15,678 nucleotides of DNA, taken from positions 1-15,678 of the forward strand of contig CANDJN010000041.1 in NCBI GenBank assembly GCA_947385085.1. The letters run 5' to 3'. The DNA is from an uncultured Erysipelotrichaceae bacterium (GTDB taxonomy: Bacteria > Bacillota_I > Bacilli_A > Erysipelotrichales > Erysipelotrichaceae). Positions 1 to 7,056 of this stretch are shown in pieces. The stretch's first letter is position 1; each line of letters begins with the position of its first letter. Under the pieces are notes generated by a model. It saw nothing but the letters and a program-made list of their open reading frames with translations, searched no databases and was not told the DNA's origin. The translations under genes were made by a program, and so were the position numbers.

Positions 1-135
1 CTTTATTTAAGCCTTGTATTGATATTCACTAACTTTTTTAGGTGTCAAACTCCCGATTCTGATGATTGAATGTTTGCTTTTCTTATTCCCGCGAATCGAA
101 TAGAAATCAGAAATGAAAGTTCATGATGTTTCGTG
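1..135. other. Left-edge sequence without an identified gene
   Basis: No convincing gene is visible. One plus-strand frame is open from the window edge to a TAA at 30-32 and another to a TGA at 67-69, so the first bases could be the 3' end of a gene lying to the left. Too few codons are present to recognise a family. I see no T-tailed hairpin that would end such a gene. Confidence 0.3.
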
Positions 136-163
136 TTGCGAAGCCAATAAAATTATGTATAAT
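136..163 (+). promoter_or_regulatory. Promoter of the ABC exporter gene
   Basis: TTGCGA (136-141) and a perfect TATAAT (158-163) are separated by 16 bases, a sigma-A type arrangement. Transcription would start near 170 and leave a leader of about 60 bases before the start codon at 234. The -35 matches 4 of 6 consensus bases. Confidence 0.6.
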
Positions 164-233
164 ATAGTGTATTCCAAGAATATGATGCGAATGTGTCATG
201 TGCCTTCTTCAAGAAATTTAGGAGTGGATGATA

Positions 234-3200
234 ATGCTTCAAGTAAAACAGATTTATAAAGAATATCGTACCGGAGATTTAATTCAGAAAGCGTTGGATG
301 GTGTAGATTTCAATCTACGGGATAATGAATTTGTGGCGATCTTAGGACCCAGCGGTTCCGGTAAGACTACCTTGTTAAATATTATCGGCGGCTTGGATCG
401 CTATGATCAGGGTGATTTGATCATCAACAGCATATCTACGAAAAAATATACGGATCGTGATTGGGATTCCTATCGCAATCATACAATCGGGTTTGTCTTT
501 CAGAGCTATAATTTAATTCCTCATCAGACGCTGCTGTCCAATGTGGAATTGGCACTGACCATATCCGGCATCTCTAAAAGTGAGCGAGAGAAAAAGGCCA
601 AGCAGGCGCTGGATCAGGTTGGTCTATTAGAACAGTGTCATAAAAAGCCGAGCCAGTTATCCGGCGGGCAAATGCAGCGAGTGGCAATTGCGCGTGCTTT
701 GGTCAATGATCCTGATATTTTATTGGCGGATGAACCAACCGGCGCTTTGGATAGTGATACGAGCATTCAGGTTATGGATTTATTAAAGGAAGTAGCCAAA
801 GAGCGGCTAGTGGTGATGGTAACGCATAATCCTGAACTGGCAGAAACATATGCAACACGCATCGTAAAGCTGCGCGATGGTAAAATTCAATCGGATAGTG
901 ATCCCTATGACATCGCAAAGGAAGAGGATCAAGCCGCAGAGCATAAAAACATGGGTAAATCCTCAATGTCATTTGTCACAGCTTTATCATTGAGCTTTAA
1001 TAATTTAAAGACGAAGAAAGGACGTACTCTCTTAACGTCCTTTGCCGGATCAATCGGCATCATTGGCATCGCTTTAATTTTATCGTTATCCAATGGTGTA
1101 AATACGTATATTAAAACGATTGAGGAGGATACCCTTTCCGAGTATCCGCTACAAATTCAAAGCTCGGGCATTGATATTACCTCAATGATGATGGGGATGG
1201 TAGATGATCAAAACGAACCGGCACAGGATGAAGTGCAGGTCACGGAAATGGTAACGAAGATGTTTTCCAAGATCGGTTCGAATGATTTGAAGTCCTTTAA
1301 AAGCTTTTTGGACAGTGATGAAAGCAATATGGATCGCTACACCAATGCCATCGAATATCAATATAATGTCAGTCCACAGATTTATCGCACTGACCATGAT
1401 TCATATCGTCAGGTTCATCCCGATCGTTCCTTTCAGTCGCTTGGCTTGGGCTCTTCCAGTAGCTCCAATAGCATGATGTCTATGGCAATGAGCACGGATG
1501 TATTTACGCCGATGCCGAACAATCCCGCTCTTTATGAGGATCAATACGATGTCAAAGCGGGTCATTGGCCACAGAATGCGCAGGAATGCGTCTTGGTTTT
1601 GACCTCCCGCGGCAGCATTCCCGATCTGTTGCTTTATACGCTTGGTCTAAGAGATGCATCTGAACTGGATCAGATGGTCAAACAGTTTGCGGCTGAAGAA
1701 ACGGTAGTGACTCCTGATCATATTGGTACGTTTCATTATGATGATATACTGGGGAAATCGTTTAAAGTGGTCAATGCCTACGAATATTATGAATATGATG
1801 AAACGTATGATCTTTACCGCGATAAGAGCGGGGATCATGGATATATGAAGAAGATCATTGATAACGGTATGGATTTAACGGTTGTGGGAGTTGTGCAGCC
1901 AAAGGAGAATGCGACGGCGACAATGCTGAGAATGGGTTTGAACTATCCTTCGGAATTGACGACGCTGACCATTCAGCAGGCGCAGAAAAGTGATATTGTC
2001 AAGGCACAGCTGGCTTCTCCCGATCGTAATGTATTCAGCGGTAAATCATTTGATGACGATAAGCAAAGCGATTCTCATTTTGAAATGGATTCACTGTTTT
2101 CCATAGACAAACAGAAAATGCAGAAAGCATTTCAAATCGATCCCAGTCAATTGCAGCTCGATATGAGTCAACTGAACCAGGCATTCCAAAAGGTATCCTT
2201 GCCGCCGCTGGATTTGGCAGATATGATGAATCATCTCAACGTGGAAATCTCCAATACACAGTCGCAACAAATGATTGCGCACCTGACAGCAGGCTTTCAA
2301 GATTATATCGTATCCCATCCGGAAAGCGATCCGAGTCGTTTCAGCGAGGGGTTTGCGGCGTATTTACAAACCCCGGAAGCGATGGCGTTGATTCAGGCAC
2401 AGCTGCGTGACATGATTCAGATTGACGGCAGTATTCAGGCAACGCCCAAGCAGTTGGAGGCATTAGTCGCCAGCCTGATGGCAGGCTATGAGCAATATGC
2501 GGCGCAAAACGGATTGGCTACCCCCAATGACTGGATTAAAACCTTTCAGGCATATTTAAACAGTGATGCGGCGCGTGCTATTATCCTTAAGGATTTACAG
2601 GAGTTTTTGACGCAAAGCAATTTGGAAGCACAGCTTTCAGCGTATATGCAAAGTTATATGAGCACTGCCATGCAGGAAGTCACTCAAGTGCTGACGCAGG
2701 AATTACAGGCCAGCATGGGGCAGTTTGCGTCATCCTTTGCGGGCGCCCTGCATATTGATACCCAAGCGTTTGCGGATGCACTGAATTTTAACATGAGTGA
2801 AACGGAGCTGGCAGAGCTGTTAACGGCGATGATGACTAAGGAAATCACCTCCTATGATAACAATTTAAAAAAGCTCGGCTATGCGGATTTTGCATCTCCT
2901 TCGCAAATCTCAATTTATCCCAAGGATTTTGAAAGCAAGGGTCACATTCTCGATATTCTTGATCACTACAATGAAACTATGAAAATCGAGGATGAGGAAA
3001 AGGTGATCACCTATACCGATCTTGTCGGAACACTGATGTCTTCTGTCACCGACATCGTTAATGTAATCGGTTATGTACTGATCGCATTTGTCGCAATTTC
3101 ACTGGTCGTTTCTTCAATAATGATTGGTGTTATTACGTATATCAGCGTTTTGGAGCGCAAGAAGGAAATCGGTATTTTAAGAGCCATCGGCGCCTCCAAG

Positions 3201-3470
3201 CAGAATATTTCCCATGTCTTCAATGCGGAGACGTTTATCATCGGCTTGGGAGCGGGCCTCATGGGCATTGTGATTACGTTAATCTTATTAATACCCGTAA
3301 ATCAAATTATTCACGCCGTGGCAGGACAAACAAATATCAATGCGATCTTACCGCTTGGCGGAGCAGTGGTATTGATATTGTTAAGTGTAATTTTAACGCT
3401 GATCGGCGGCATTATTCCATCACGCAAGGCAGCGAAAGAGGATCCTGTAGCCGCATTAAGAAACGAATAG
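234..3470 (+). CDS. Fused ABC transporter ATP-binding/permease protein (MacB-like, FtsX-type permease)
   Basis: A 1078-residue membrane exporter with ATPase and permease on one chain. The ATPase has Walker A GPSGSGKT at 38-45, signature LSGGQ at 142-146, Walker B with catalytic Asp166-Glu167, and switch His198. One transmembrane helix at about 268-290 is followed by an external region of about 650 residues. Three more helices lie near 941-965, 995-1020 and 1037-1060, with the FtsX-type motif ERKKEIGILRAIGAS after helix 2. That four-helix order matches MacB, whose external domain is much smaller. MacB-type pumps use ATP to drive extracytoplasmic steps such as peptide or toxin export; the substrate here is unknown. 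The external part has a Ser/Met-rich patch and two related repeats of about 62 residues (667-728 and 729-794). I chose ATG 234 over ATG 228 because AGGAG (220-224) is correctly spaced only for 234. It is a single-gene unit with its own promoter and terminator. Confidence 0.9.
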   Translation: MLQVKQIYKEYRTGDLIQKALDGVDFNLRDNEFVAILGPSGSGKTTLLNIIGGLDRYDQGDLIINSISTKKYTDRDWDSYRNHTIGFVFQSYNLIPHQTLLSNVELALTISGISKSEREKKAKQALDQVGLLEQCHKKPSQLSGGQMQRVAIARALVNDPDILLADEPTGALDSDTSIQVMDLLKEVAKERLVVMVTHNPELAETYATRIVKLRDGKIQSDSDPYDIAKEEDQAAEHKNMGKSSMSFVTALSLSFNNLKTKKGRTLLTSFAGSIGIIGIALILSLSNGVNTYIKTIEEDTLSEYPLQIQSSGIDITSMMMGMVDDQNEPAQDEVQVTEMVTKMFSKIGSNDLKSFKSFLDSDESNMDRYTNAIEYQYNVSPQIYRTDHDSYRQVHPDRSFQSLGLGSSSSSNSMMSMAMSTDVFTPMPNNPALYEDQYDVKAGHWPQNAQECVLVLTSRGSIPDLLLYTLGLRDASELDQMVKQFAAEETVVTPDHIGTFHYDDILGKSFKVVNAYEYYEYDETYDLYRDKSGDHGYMKKIIDNGMDLTVVGVVQPKENATATMLRMGLNYPSELTTLTIQQAQKSDIVKAQLASPDRNVFSGKSFDDDKQSDSHFEMDSLFSIDKQKMQKAFQIDPSQLQLDMSQLNQAFQKVSLPPLDLADMMNHLNVEISNTQSQQMIAHLTAGFQDYIVSHPESDPSRFSEGFAAYLQTPEAMALIQAQLRDMIQIDGSIQATPKQLEALVASLMAGYEQYAAQNGLATPNDWIKTFQAYLNSDAARAIILKDLQEFLTQSNLEAQLSAYMQSYMSTAMQEVTQVLTQELQASMGQFASSFAGALHIDTQAFADALNFNMSETELAELLTAMMTKEITSYDNNLKKLGYADFASPSQISIYPKDFESKGHILDILDHYNETMKIEDEEKVITYTDLVGTLMSSVTDIVNVIGYVLIAFVAISLVVSSIMIGVITYISVLERKKEIGILRAIGASKQNISHVFNAETFIIGLGAGLMGIVITLILLIPVNQIIHAVAGQTNINAILPLGGAVVLILLSVILTLIGGIIPSRKAAKEDPVAALRNE
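2232..2615 (+). repeat. Two tandem diverged repeats in the ABC exporter's external domain
   Basis: Residues 667-728 and 729-794 align with each other. Each holds a helix ending in L-x-AG-(F/Y)-x-x-Y, then about 15 residues, then F-x-AYL, then an Ala/Ile/Leu-rich helix. Identity is low but the spacing of the key residues is kept, so this looks like an old duplication of a helical module and not a recent DNA repeat. Confidence 0.55.
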
Positions 3471-3477
3471 CCATAAG

Positions 3478-3511
3478 ACTTCTTTTCTCATCGTAGAAAG
3501 GAAGTTTTTTT
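3478..3511 (+). terminator. Terminator after the ABC exporter gene
   Basis: An 11-base-pair stem (3478-3488 with 3495-3505, one G-T pair), a 6-base loop, and a run of seven T from 3505 to 3511. It starts 8 bases after the stop codon. Confidence 0.88.
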
Positions 3512-3512
3512 A

Positions 3513-3521
3513 TGTTATTAT
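3513..3521 (+). promoter_or_regulatory. Extended -10 promoter candidate for the 107-residue gene
   Basis: TGTTATTAT is an extended -10 (TG, one base, TATTAT) directly after the terminator of the gene before. No good -35 is visible because that region is inside the terminator hairpin. It would give a leader of about 95 bases. Confidence 0.4.
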
Positions 3522-3623
3522 GTGAAATGATGTGATTTTTAGGAAATTATGAAGGAAGAGCGAATAATATATTGAGCAGGAACATGTGAAAGATAGAAAT
3601 TATGCTATTTACAGGTGATAAAG

Positions 3624-3947
3624 ATGAAACCATTAGAAAACTTAAGCGATCAGGAAAAAGAACAGCTATTGCGCTATTTAGGGAAAATCTATCGGCGAGG
3701 AACACAGTATGTGAGAACAGGCTGGCATTTTGGAGATTTGGCGCAGGATAAGGATGCGGACATGGAAGTGGCAGCGAAAATCCGAATGATTTTGCGCTCA
3801 ATGGATCATGATGGCGCATTGATTTTGTATCATGATTTTTTTGAAATCCGAGCCGCTGATTGGTGGAATCGAAAATATAGCGCTTGCGCATATGCGAAAT
3901 ATCGAAAATCGGCAATGAATCAGTTATTGTCCCTGCTATATCAATAA
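3624..3947 (+). CDS. Hypothetical 107-residue protein, possible helix-turn-helix regulator
   Basis: A soluble, basic protein of 107 residues with no signal peptide or membrane segment. The N-terminal half is acidic and helical (LSDQEKEQLLRYL). The last 30 residues (an aromatic WW pair, then Y-x-KYRKSAMNQLL) have the look of the recognition end of sigma region 4 or phage ArpU-like transcription regulators, in which a tyrosine/arginine-rich helix precedes a short leucine-rich end. The family could be the mycoplasma-type MG284/MPN403 proteins, but that is a guess from memory of their style. I use ATG 3624: AGGTGAT (3613-3619) pairs perfectly with the 16S 3' end and is spaced correctly for it. 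The GTG at 3615 lies inside that site. It stands alone between a terminator and ptsI. Confidence 0.65.
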   Translation: MKPLENLSDQEKEQLLRYLGKIYRRGTQYVRTGWHFGDLAQDKDADMEVAAKIRMILRSMDHDGALILYHDFFEIRAADWWNRKYSACAYAKYRKSAMNQLLSLLYQ

Positions 3948-4139
3948 GTGATAAAAACGATGATAAATACGGATCAATTTCACTAAGCGAATAACGATCT
4001 GTTTTATCGTGAACAATAGGATGAGCACAAATGAGTAGTTCGTTGTTTCTCCTATAAGAGATACGCTTTTTTCCTTTTGGAAACATTGACAAATTCTTCC
4101 ACAGATAATAAGAAAAGACTAGCATTTTATGTGGGGAAA

Positions 4140-4148
4140 TGTTATCAT
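4140..4148 (+). promoter_or_regulatory. Extended -10 promoter of ptsI
   Basis: TGTTATCAT gives an extended -10 with TATCAT matching 5 of 6 bases. The -35 position (4120-4125) is poor, as expected when the extended -10 carries recognition. A perfect TTGACA at 4086-4091 lies further upstream but has only a weak -10 (TAAGAA at 4109-4114), so it could be a second, weaker promoter. Confidence 0.5.
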
Positions 4149-4168
4149 TAAGAGTAGAGAGATGGTGA

Positions 4169-4182
4169 TGAAAGCGCTACGA
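4169..4182 (+). promoter_or_regulatory. cre site (CcpA operator) in the ptsI leader
   Basis: TGAAAGCGCTACGA matches the cre consensus TGWAARCGYTWNCW at 13 of 14 positions; only the penultimate C is replaced by G. It lies about 15-30 bases downstream of the proposed transcription start and 56 bases before the ptsI start codon. In Bacillota, CcpA bound with HPr-Ser-P at such a position usually blocks transcription. That CcpA is present in this organism is inferred. Confidence 0.7.
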
Positions 4183-4237
4183 AAAAAAGCGATAAATCAT
4201 ATATTTCATCTCAGATTTTACAAGGAGGATACGTGTT

Positions 4238-5938
4238 ATGTTAAAAGGTATTGCGGCATCATCAGGCGTTGCGATTGCGAAGGTCTATAAGCTGGAACAA
4301 CCAAAAGTGGAAATTGTAAAAAAGGATGGGGATCCGGTAGTCGAAACGGCAAAATTCAATGAAGCGTTGGAAAAGACGAAATCCGATATTGAAAGGATTA
4401 AGGAAATTGCATCCAAACGATTAAGTGATGAAGAACTGGCCGTATTTGATGCCCACTTGATGATGGCATCAGATCCGGAGCTGGCTTCTCAGATCATCGC
4501 TATGATTGAGAACGATAAGGTCAATGCGGAATATGCGACGGATACGGTAGCGACGCAGATGATCACGATTTTTGAATCCATGGATAATGATTATATGCGT
4601 GAGCGTGCAGCGGACGTCAAGGATGTTACGTTCCGTTTAAAATGTAATTTGTTGGGCTTGATGATTCCTGATCTGGGATTGATCAGCGAGGATTCCGTTG
4701 TCGTTGCGTATGACTTGACTCCAAGTGATACGGCACAGCTGAATACGTATGCGAAGGGCTTTGCGACAGCGATCGGCGGAAGAACCTCTCACTCGGCAAT
4801 TATGGCTCGTTCTTTGGAAATTCCGGCAGTCGTAGGATGCAGCGGCATCTTGGAAGCGGCAAAGCACGGTGATCGCATTATCTTGGATGCTTTGGAAGGA
4901 AACGTCATCTTAAATCCGGATGAAGCTACCGTTAAGGAATATGAGGCAAAGGCAAAAGCCGTTGCGGAAGAAAAAGAAGCCTTGAAGGTTTTAAAAACCG
5001 CAAAGTCAATTTCTACCGATGGACATCAAGTTGAATTAGCCGGCAATATCGGCGGTGTCAAGGATGTGGAAGGCGTATTGAATTTCGGCGGTGAAGGCGT
5101 TGGCTTGTTTAGAACCGAATTCCTTTATATGAATTCCGATCATTTCCCAACGGAAGATGAGCAGTTTGAAGCATATAAAGAAGTATTGACAGCAATGGGC
5201 GGACGCAAGGTTGTCGTTCGTACCTTGGATATTGGCGGCGATAAGAAACTTTCCTACTTTGAATTCCCGGAAGAAATGAATCCGTTCTTGGGTTATCGTG
5301 CCATTCGTTTATGCTTAGATCGTACTGATATTTTCCGTACTCAGCTGCGCGCATTGATTCGTGCATCGGTATATGGCCATCTGTGCATCATGTTCCCGAT
5401 GATCGCAACGGTAAAAGAGTTCCGTGATGCGAAAGCGATCTTCAATGAAGAAAAAGAAAAATTAATCGCAGATGGCGTTAAGGTTTCCGATAAGATTGAA
5501 GTCGGCATGATGGTGGAAATTCCGGCAGCGGCTGTCAATGCGGATAACTTTGCGAAGGAAGCCGATTTCTTCTCCATCGGCACAAACGATTTGATCCAGT
5601 ATACGATGGCGGCAGATCGTATGAGTGAACACGTATCCTATTTGTATCAGCCATACAACCCATCGATTCTGCGTTTGGTAAAGGCAACGATCGAAGGTGC
5701 GCATAAAGAAGGAAAATGGGCCGGTATGTGCGGTGAAATGGCCGGTGAACCTTATGCGGTACCGCTGTTGTTAGGTCTTGGCTTGGATGAATTCTCCATG
5801 AGCGCTACTTCTATTTTGAAGGCACGTAAGATGGTTACCAGCTTAAGCAAGGCAGATTGTGAGAAACTGGCGGCTGAGGCTGTACAGCTGTCCACAGCGG
5901 AAGAAGTATTGGATTTGGTTAAAAGCCGTATCGCTTAA
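4238..5938 (+). CDS. ptsI: Phosphoenolpyruvate-protein phosphotransferase (PTS Enzyme I)
   Basis: Cytosolic Enzyme I of 566 residues, the normal family length. It takes the phosphate of phosphoenolpyruvate onto a histidine and passes it to HPr, the first step of PTS sugar uptake. The phospho-accepting His is His185 in GGRTSHSAIMARSLEIPAVVG. PEP-binding residues are visible as GLFRTEF (Arg292), DIGGDKK and FSIGTNDLIQY, with catalytic Cys498 in GMCGEMAGE. These sit within four residues of the E. coli positions. A strong ribosome site AAGGAGG precedes the ATG. Unlike the usual ptsHI operon, no HPr gene lies next to it: a terminator follows directly and the preceding gene is unrelated. The cre site in its leader suggests catabolite control. 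Confidence 0.98.
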   Translation: MLKGIAASSGVAIAKVYKLEQPKVEIVKKDGDPVVETAKFNEALEKTKSDIERIKEIASKRLSDEELAVFDAHLMMASDPELASQIIAMIENDKVNAEYATDTVATQMITIFESMDNDYMRERAADVKDVTFRLKCNLLGLMIPDLGLISEDSVVVAYDLTPSDTAQLNTYAKGFATAIGGRTSHSAIMARSLEIPAVVGCSGILEAAKHGDRIILDALEGNVILNPDEATVKEYEAKAKAVAEEKEALKVLKTAKSISTDGHQVELAGNIGGVKDVEGVLNFGGEGVGLFRTEFLYMNSDHFPTEDEQFEAYKEVLTAMGGRKVVVRTLDIGGDKKLSYFEFPEEMNPFLGYRAIRLCLDRTDIFRTQLRALIRASVYGHLCIMFPMIATVKEFRDAKAIFNEEKEKLIADGVKVSDKIEVGMMVEIPAAAVNADNFAKEADFFSIGTNDLIQYTMAADRMSEHVSYLYQPYNPSILRLVKATIEGAHKEGKWAGMCGEMAGEPYAVPLLLGLGLDEFSMSATSILKARKMVTSLSKADCEKLAAEAVQLSTAEEVLDLVKSRIA

Positions 5939-5954
5939 TTCATAGACAGAAAAT

Positions 5955-5979
5955 GGAGTGAATATTTCGCTCCTTTTTT
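5955..5979 (+). terminator. Terminator after ptsI
   Basis: An 8-base-pair stem (5955-5962 with 5966-5973, one G-T pair), a 3-base loop and six T, starting 16 bases after the ptsI stop codon. This isolates ptsI as a single-gene transcript. Confidence 0.9.
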
Positions 5980-6019
5980 GTGCTTTCTTCATGATGCCGT
6001 TCCCTATAGCATTTATGAA

Positions 6020-6028
6020 TGTTATAAT
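6020..6028 (+). promoter_or_regulatory. Extended -10 promoter in front of the amidohydrolase pseudogene
   Basis: TGTTATAAT: TG, one base, then a perfect TATAAT at 6023-6028. The -35 position (6000-6005, TTCCCT) is weak. A GGAGGA ribosome site at 6043-6048 follows. The control elements look intact although the gene is not. Confidence 0.55.
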
Positions 6029-6048
6029 CATATTGAAAAGATGGAGGA

Positions 6049-6501
6049 ATGAATAAGATGAAACATGACTGATCAATGGAATTCTTTTAGATGGCAGTGA
6101 AACGATGGAGCAGATAAAGGGACGAGTGATTGTGATAGAAAATGAGCGTATTGTCGATATTTTGGATTCATCCGCAAACTTATCCGATATGAAGATCATC
6201 GACTTGCATTGATATGTGGCACGAATTGGTCTATTGTGTTCATTATTGCGGTGTTACACCACAATTTGCCTTATATACGGCAACCAAGCGCAATGCCCAG
6301 ATTGCCGGTATTGGTGATCAATGCGGAAGCATTGAAAAAGGAAAATGGGCAGATATGATCATTACCAAAGATCATCCATTAGATAATCTGGAAGCACTTC
6401 GTCACATCAGTATGGTCATCGCCCGCGGTAAGATCATAAAGCATCCCAAAGTGAAAAAAATAGCGCAGGTCGAAAAGGAACTGGATCGCTATTTACCCTA
6501 A
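6049..6501 (+). pseudogene. Amidohydrolase (imidazolonepropionase-like), internally deleted and frameshifted
   Basis: Two ends of one metal-dependent amidohydrolase remain. The first codons (ATG 6049 or 6058) hit a TGA at once. A one-base shift restores a frame coding NGILLDGSETMEQIKG and a beta-sandwich segment up to IIDLH at about 6206-6211, where the metal-binding HxH strand should begin. Bases 6212 onward jump to the C-terminal part: DMWHELVY, then TATKRNAQIAGIGD, the GSIEKGKWADMII motif and VIARGKIIKHP, ending at TAA 6499-6501. Family members are about 400 residues, so roughly 250 residues with all metal ligands and the catalytic Asp are missing. No active enzyme can be made. The C-terminal 95-residue frame from 6214 is open, but it has no recognisable ribosome site and lacks the barrel. 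Confidence 0.85.
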
Positions 6502-6510
6502 TAAAACGAG

Positions 6511-6541
6511 GCATCGCAGATCATGAAAACAGCGATGCTTT
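6511..6541 (+). terminator. Possible terminator after the amidohydrolase pseudogene
   Basis: A perfect 7-base-pair stem, GCATCGC (6511-6517) with GCGATGC (6532-6538), a 14-base loop, but only three T behind it. It is weaker than the other terminators in the window. Confidence 0.45.
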
Positions 6542-6588
6542 ATCATGAATAAAATCCCGATAGGATAAGTAAAAAATGCATTTTCCTC

Positions 6589-6616
6589 TTTACTTTTTCA
6601 TAATCTATAGTACAAT
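6589..6616 (+). promoter_or_regulatory. Promoter of tRNA-Pro
   Basis: TTTACT (6589-6594) and TACAAT (6611-6616) with a 16-base spacer. The -10 ends 8 bases before the first base of the mature tRNA, so the 5' leader would be very short. Confidence 0.6.
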
Positions 6617-6624
6617 AGAAACAT

Positions 6625-6701
6625 CGGGATGTAGCACAGCTTGGTAGTGCACTAGCATGGGGTGCTAGGGGTCGCAGGTTCAAATCCTGTCATCCCGACC
6701 A
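6625..6701 (+). tRNA. tRNA-Pro (anticodon GGG)
   Basis: A 77-base cloverleaf with encoded CCA. The acceptor stem CGGGATG pairs perfectly with CATCCCG, giving the C1-G72 pair and A73 that are usual for bacterial tRNA-Pro. The D stem is GCAC/GTGC. The anticodon stem CTAGC/GCTAG closes the loop ATGGGGT, with anticodon GGG at 6659-6661 and G37 behind it. The T arm has the loop TTCAAAT with one G-T pair in its stem. It reads CCC and CCU proline codons. It stands alone with its own promoter and terminator. Confidence 0.97.
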
Positions 6702-6712
6702 TGGTATATAAA

Positions 6713-6754
6713 AAGGATACAAAGCTAAAGCGAAGCGGTATCCTTATTTTTTTT
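6713..6754 (+). terminator. Terminator of tRNA-Pro
   Basis: A perfect 8-base-pair stem AAGGATAC (6713-6720) with GTATCCTT (6738-6745), followed by A and eight T. It starts 11 bases after the CCA end. Confidence 0.88.
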
Positions 6755-7022
6755 ATCCCTACATATTAATTCAATTACAATGTTATTATGACAGCCAAAA
6801 CATGATCTTAAAAATCGTACTTAATACTGGGTTGCGAAAGAAGTGACTGCTTTTGCATAGCTTTATCGCACTGCCTAAAATGAGATAAACGCAGGTTAAG
6901 GATAATAGGAATTCAAATGTTTCCGTGGTTCGCATATGTGCCCTTGTTTCTTAAATAAAAACAAACTTTATATGATTTTAACAGCAGTGATAGCCAATCA
7001 CTATTCTTTTTCTTGATTTCTT
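6755..7022. other. Gene-free gap between tRNA-Pro and the helicase gene
   Basis: No coding frame of useful length or recognisable protein fragment is present on either strand. It holds an extended -10 motif TGTTATTAT at 6781-6789 that faces right with no gene behind it. A small hairpin lies at 6986-7002 (AGTGAT, 5-base loop, ATCACT) with a loose T-rich tail, just before the helicase promoter. A short untranslated RNA ending at that hairpin is possible but unproven. Confidence 0.4.
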
Positions 7023-7031
7023 TGTTATAAT
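7023..7031 (+). promoter_or_regulatory. Extended -10 promoter of the helicase/phosphatase pair
   Basis: TGTTATAAT, an extended -10 with perfect TATAAT at 7026-7031, 25 bases before the helicase start codon. No clear -35 is seen at the right distance. Start would be near 7038, so the leader is only about 20 bases. Confidence 0.6.
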
Positions 7032-7056
7032 AAAAGTGATAAAGAATGGAGTAACT

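Noticed and set aside
1..70. Possible right end of an insertion sequence or transposase tail at the left edge
   Set aside because: The look of the first bases suggested it, but no terminal inverted repeat partner or recognisable transposase residues are within the window, so it cannot be supported.
228..233. ATG at 228 as the start of the ABC exporter
   Set aside because: It is only three bases from the ribosome site AGGAG; ATG 234 is at normal distance.
3547..4125. A 192-codon open frame on the minus strand across the 107-residue gene
   Set aside because: It overlaps a plus-strand gene with a perfect ribosome site, has no ribosome site of its own, and its protein has a low-complexity, Pro/His/Phe-rich make-up typical of antisense frames.
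6214..6501. The 95-residue C-terminal amidohydrolase frame as a functional small gene
   Set aside because: It lacks the barrel and metal ligands, has no recognisable ribosome site before its ATG, and matches only the end of a larger family.
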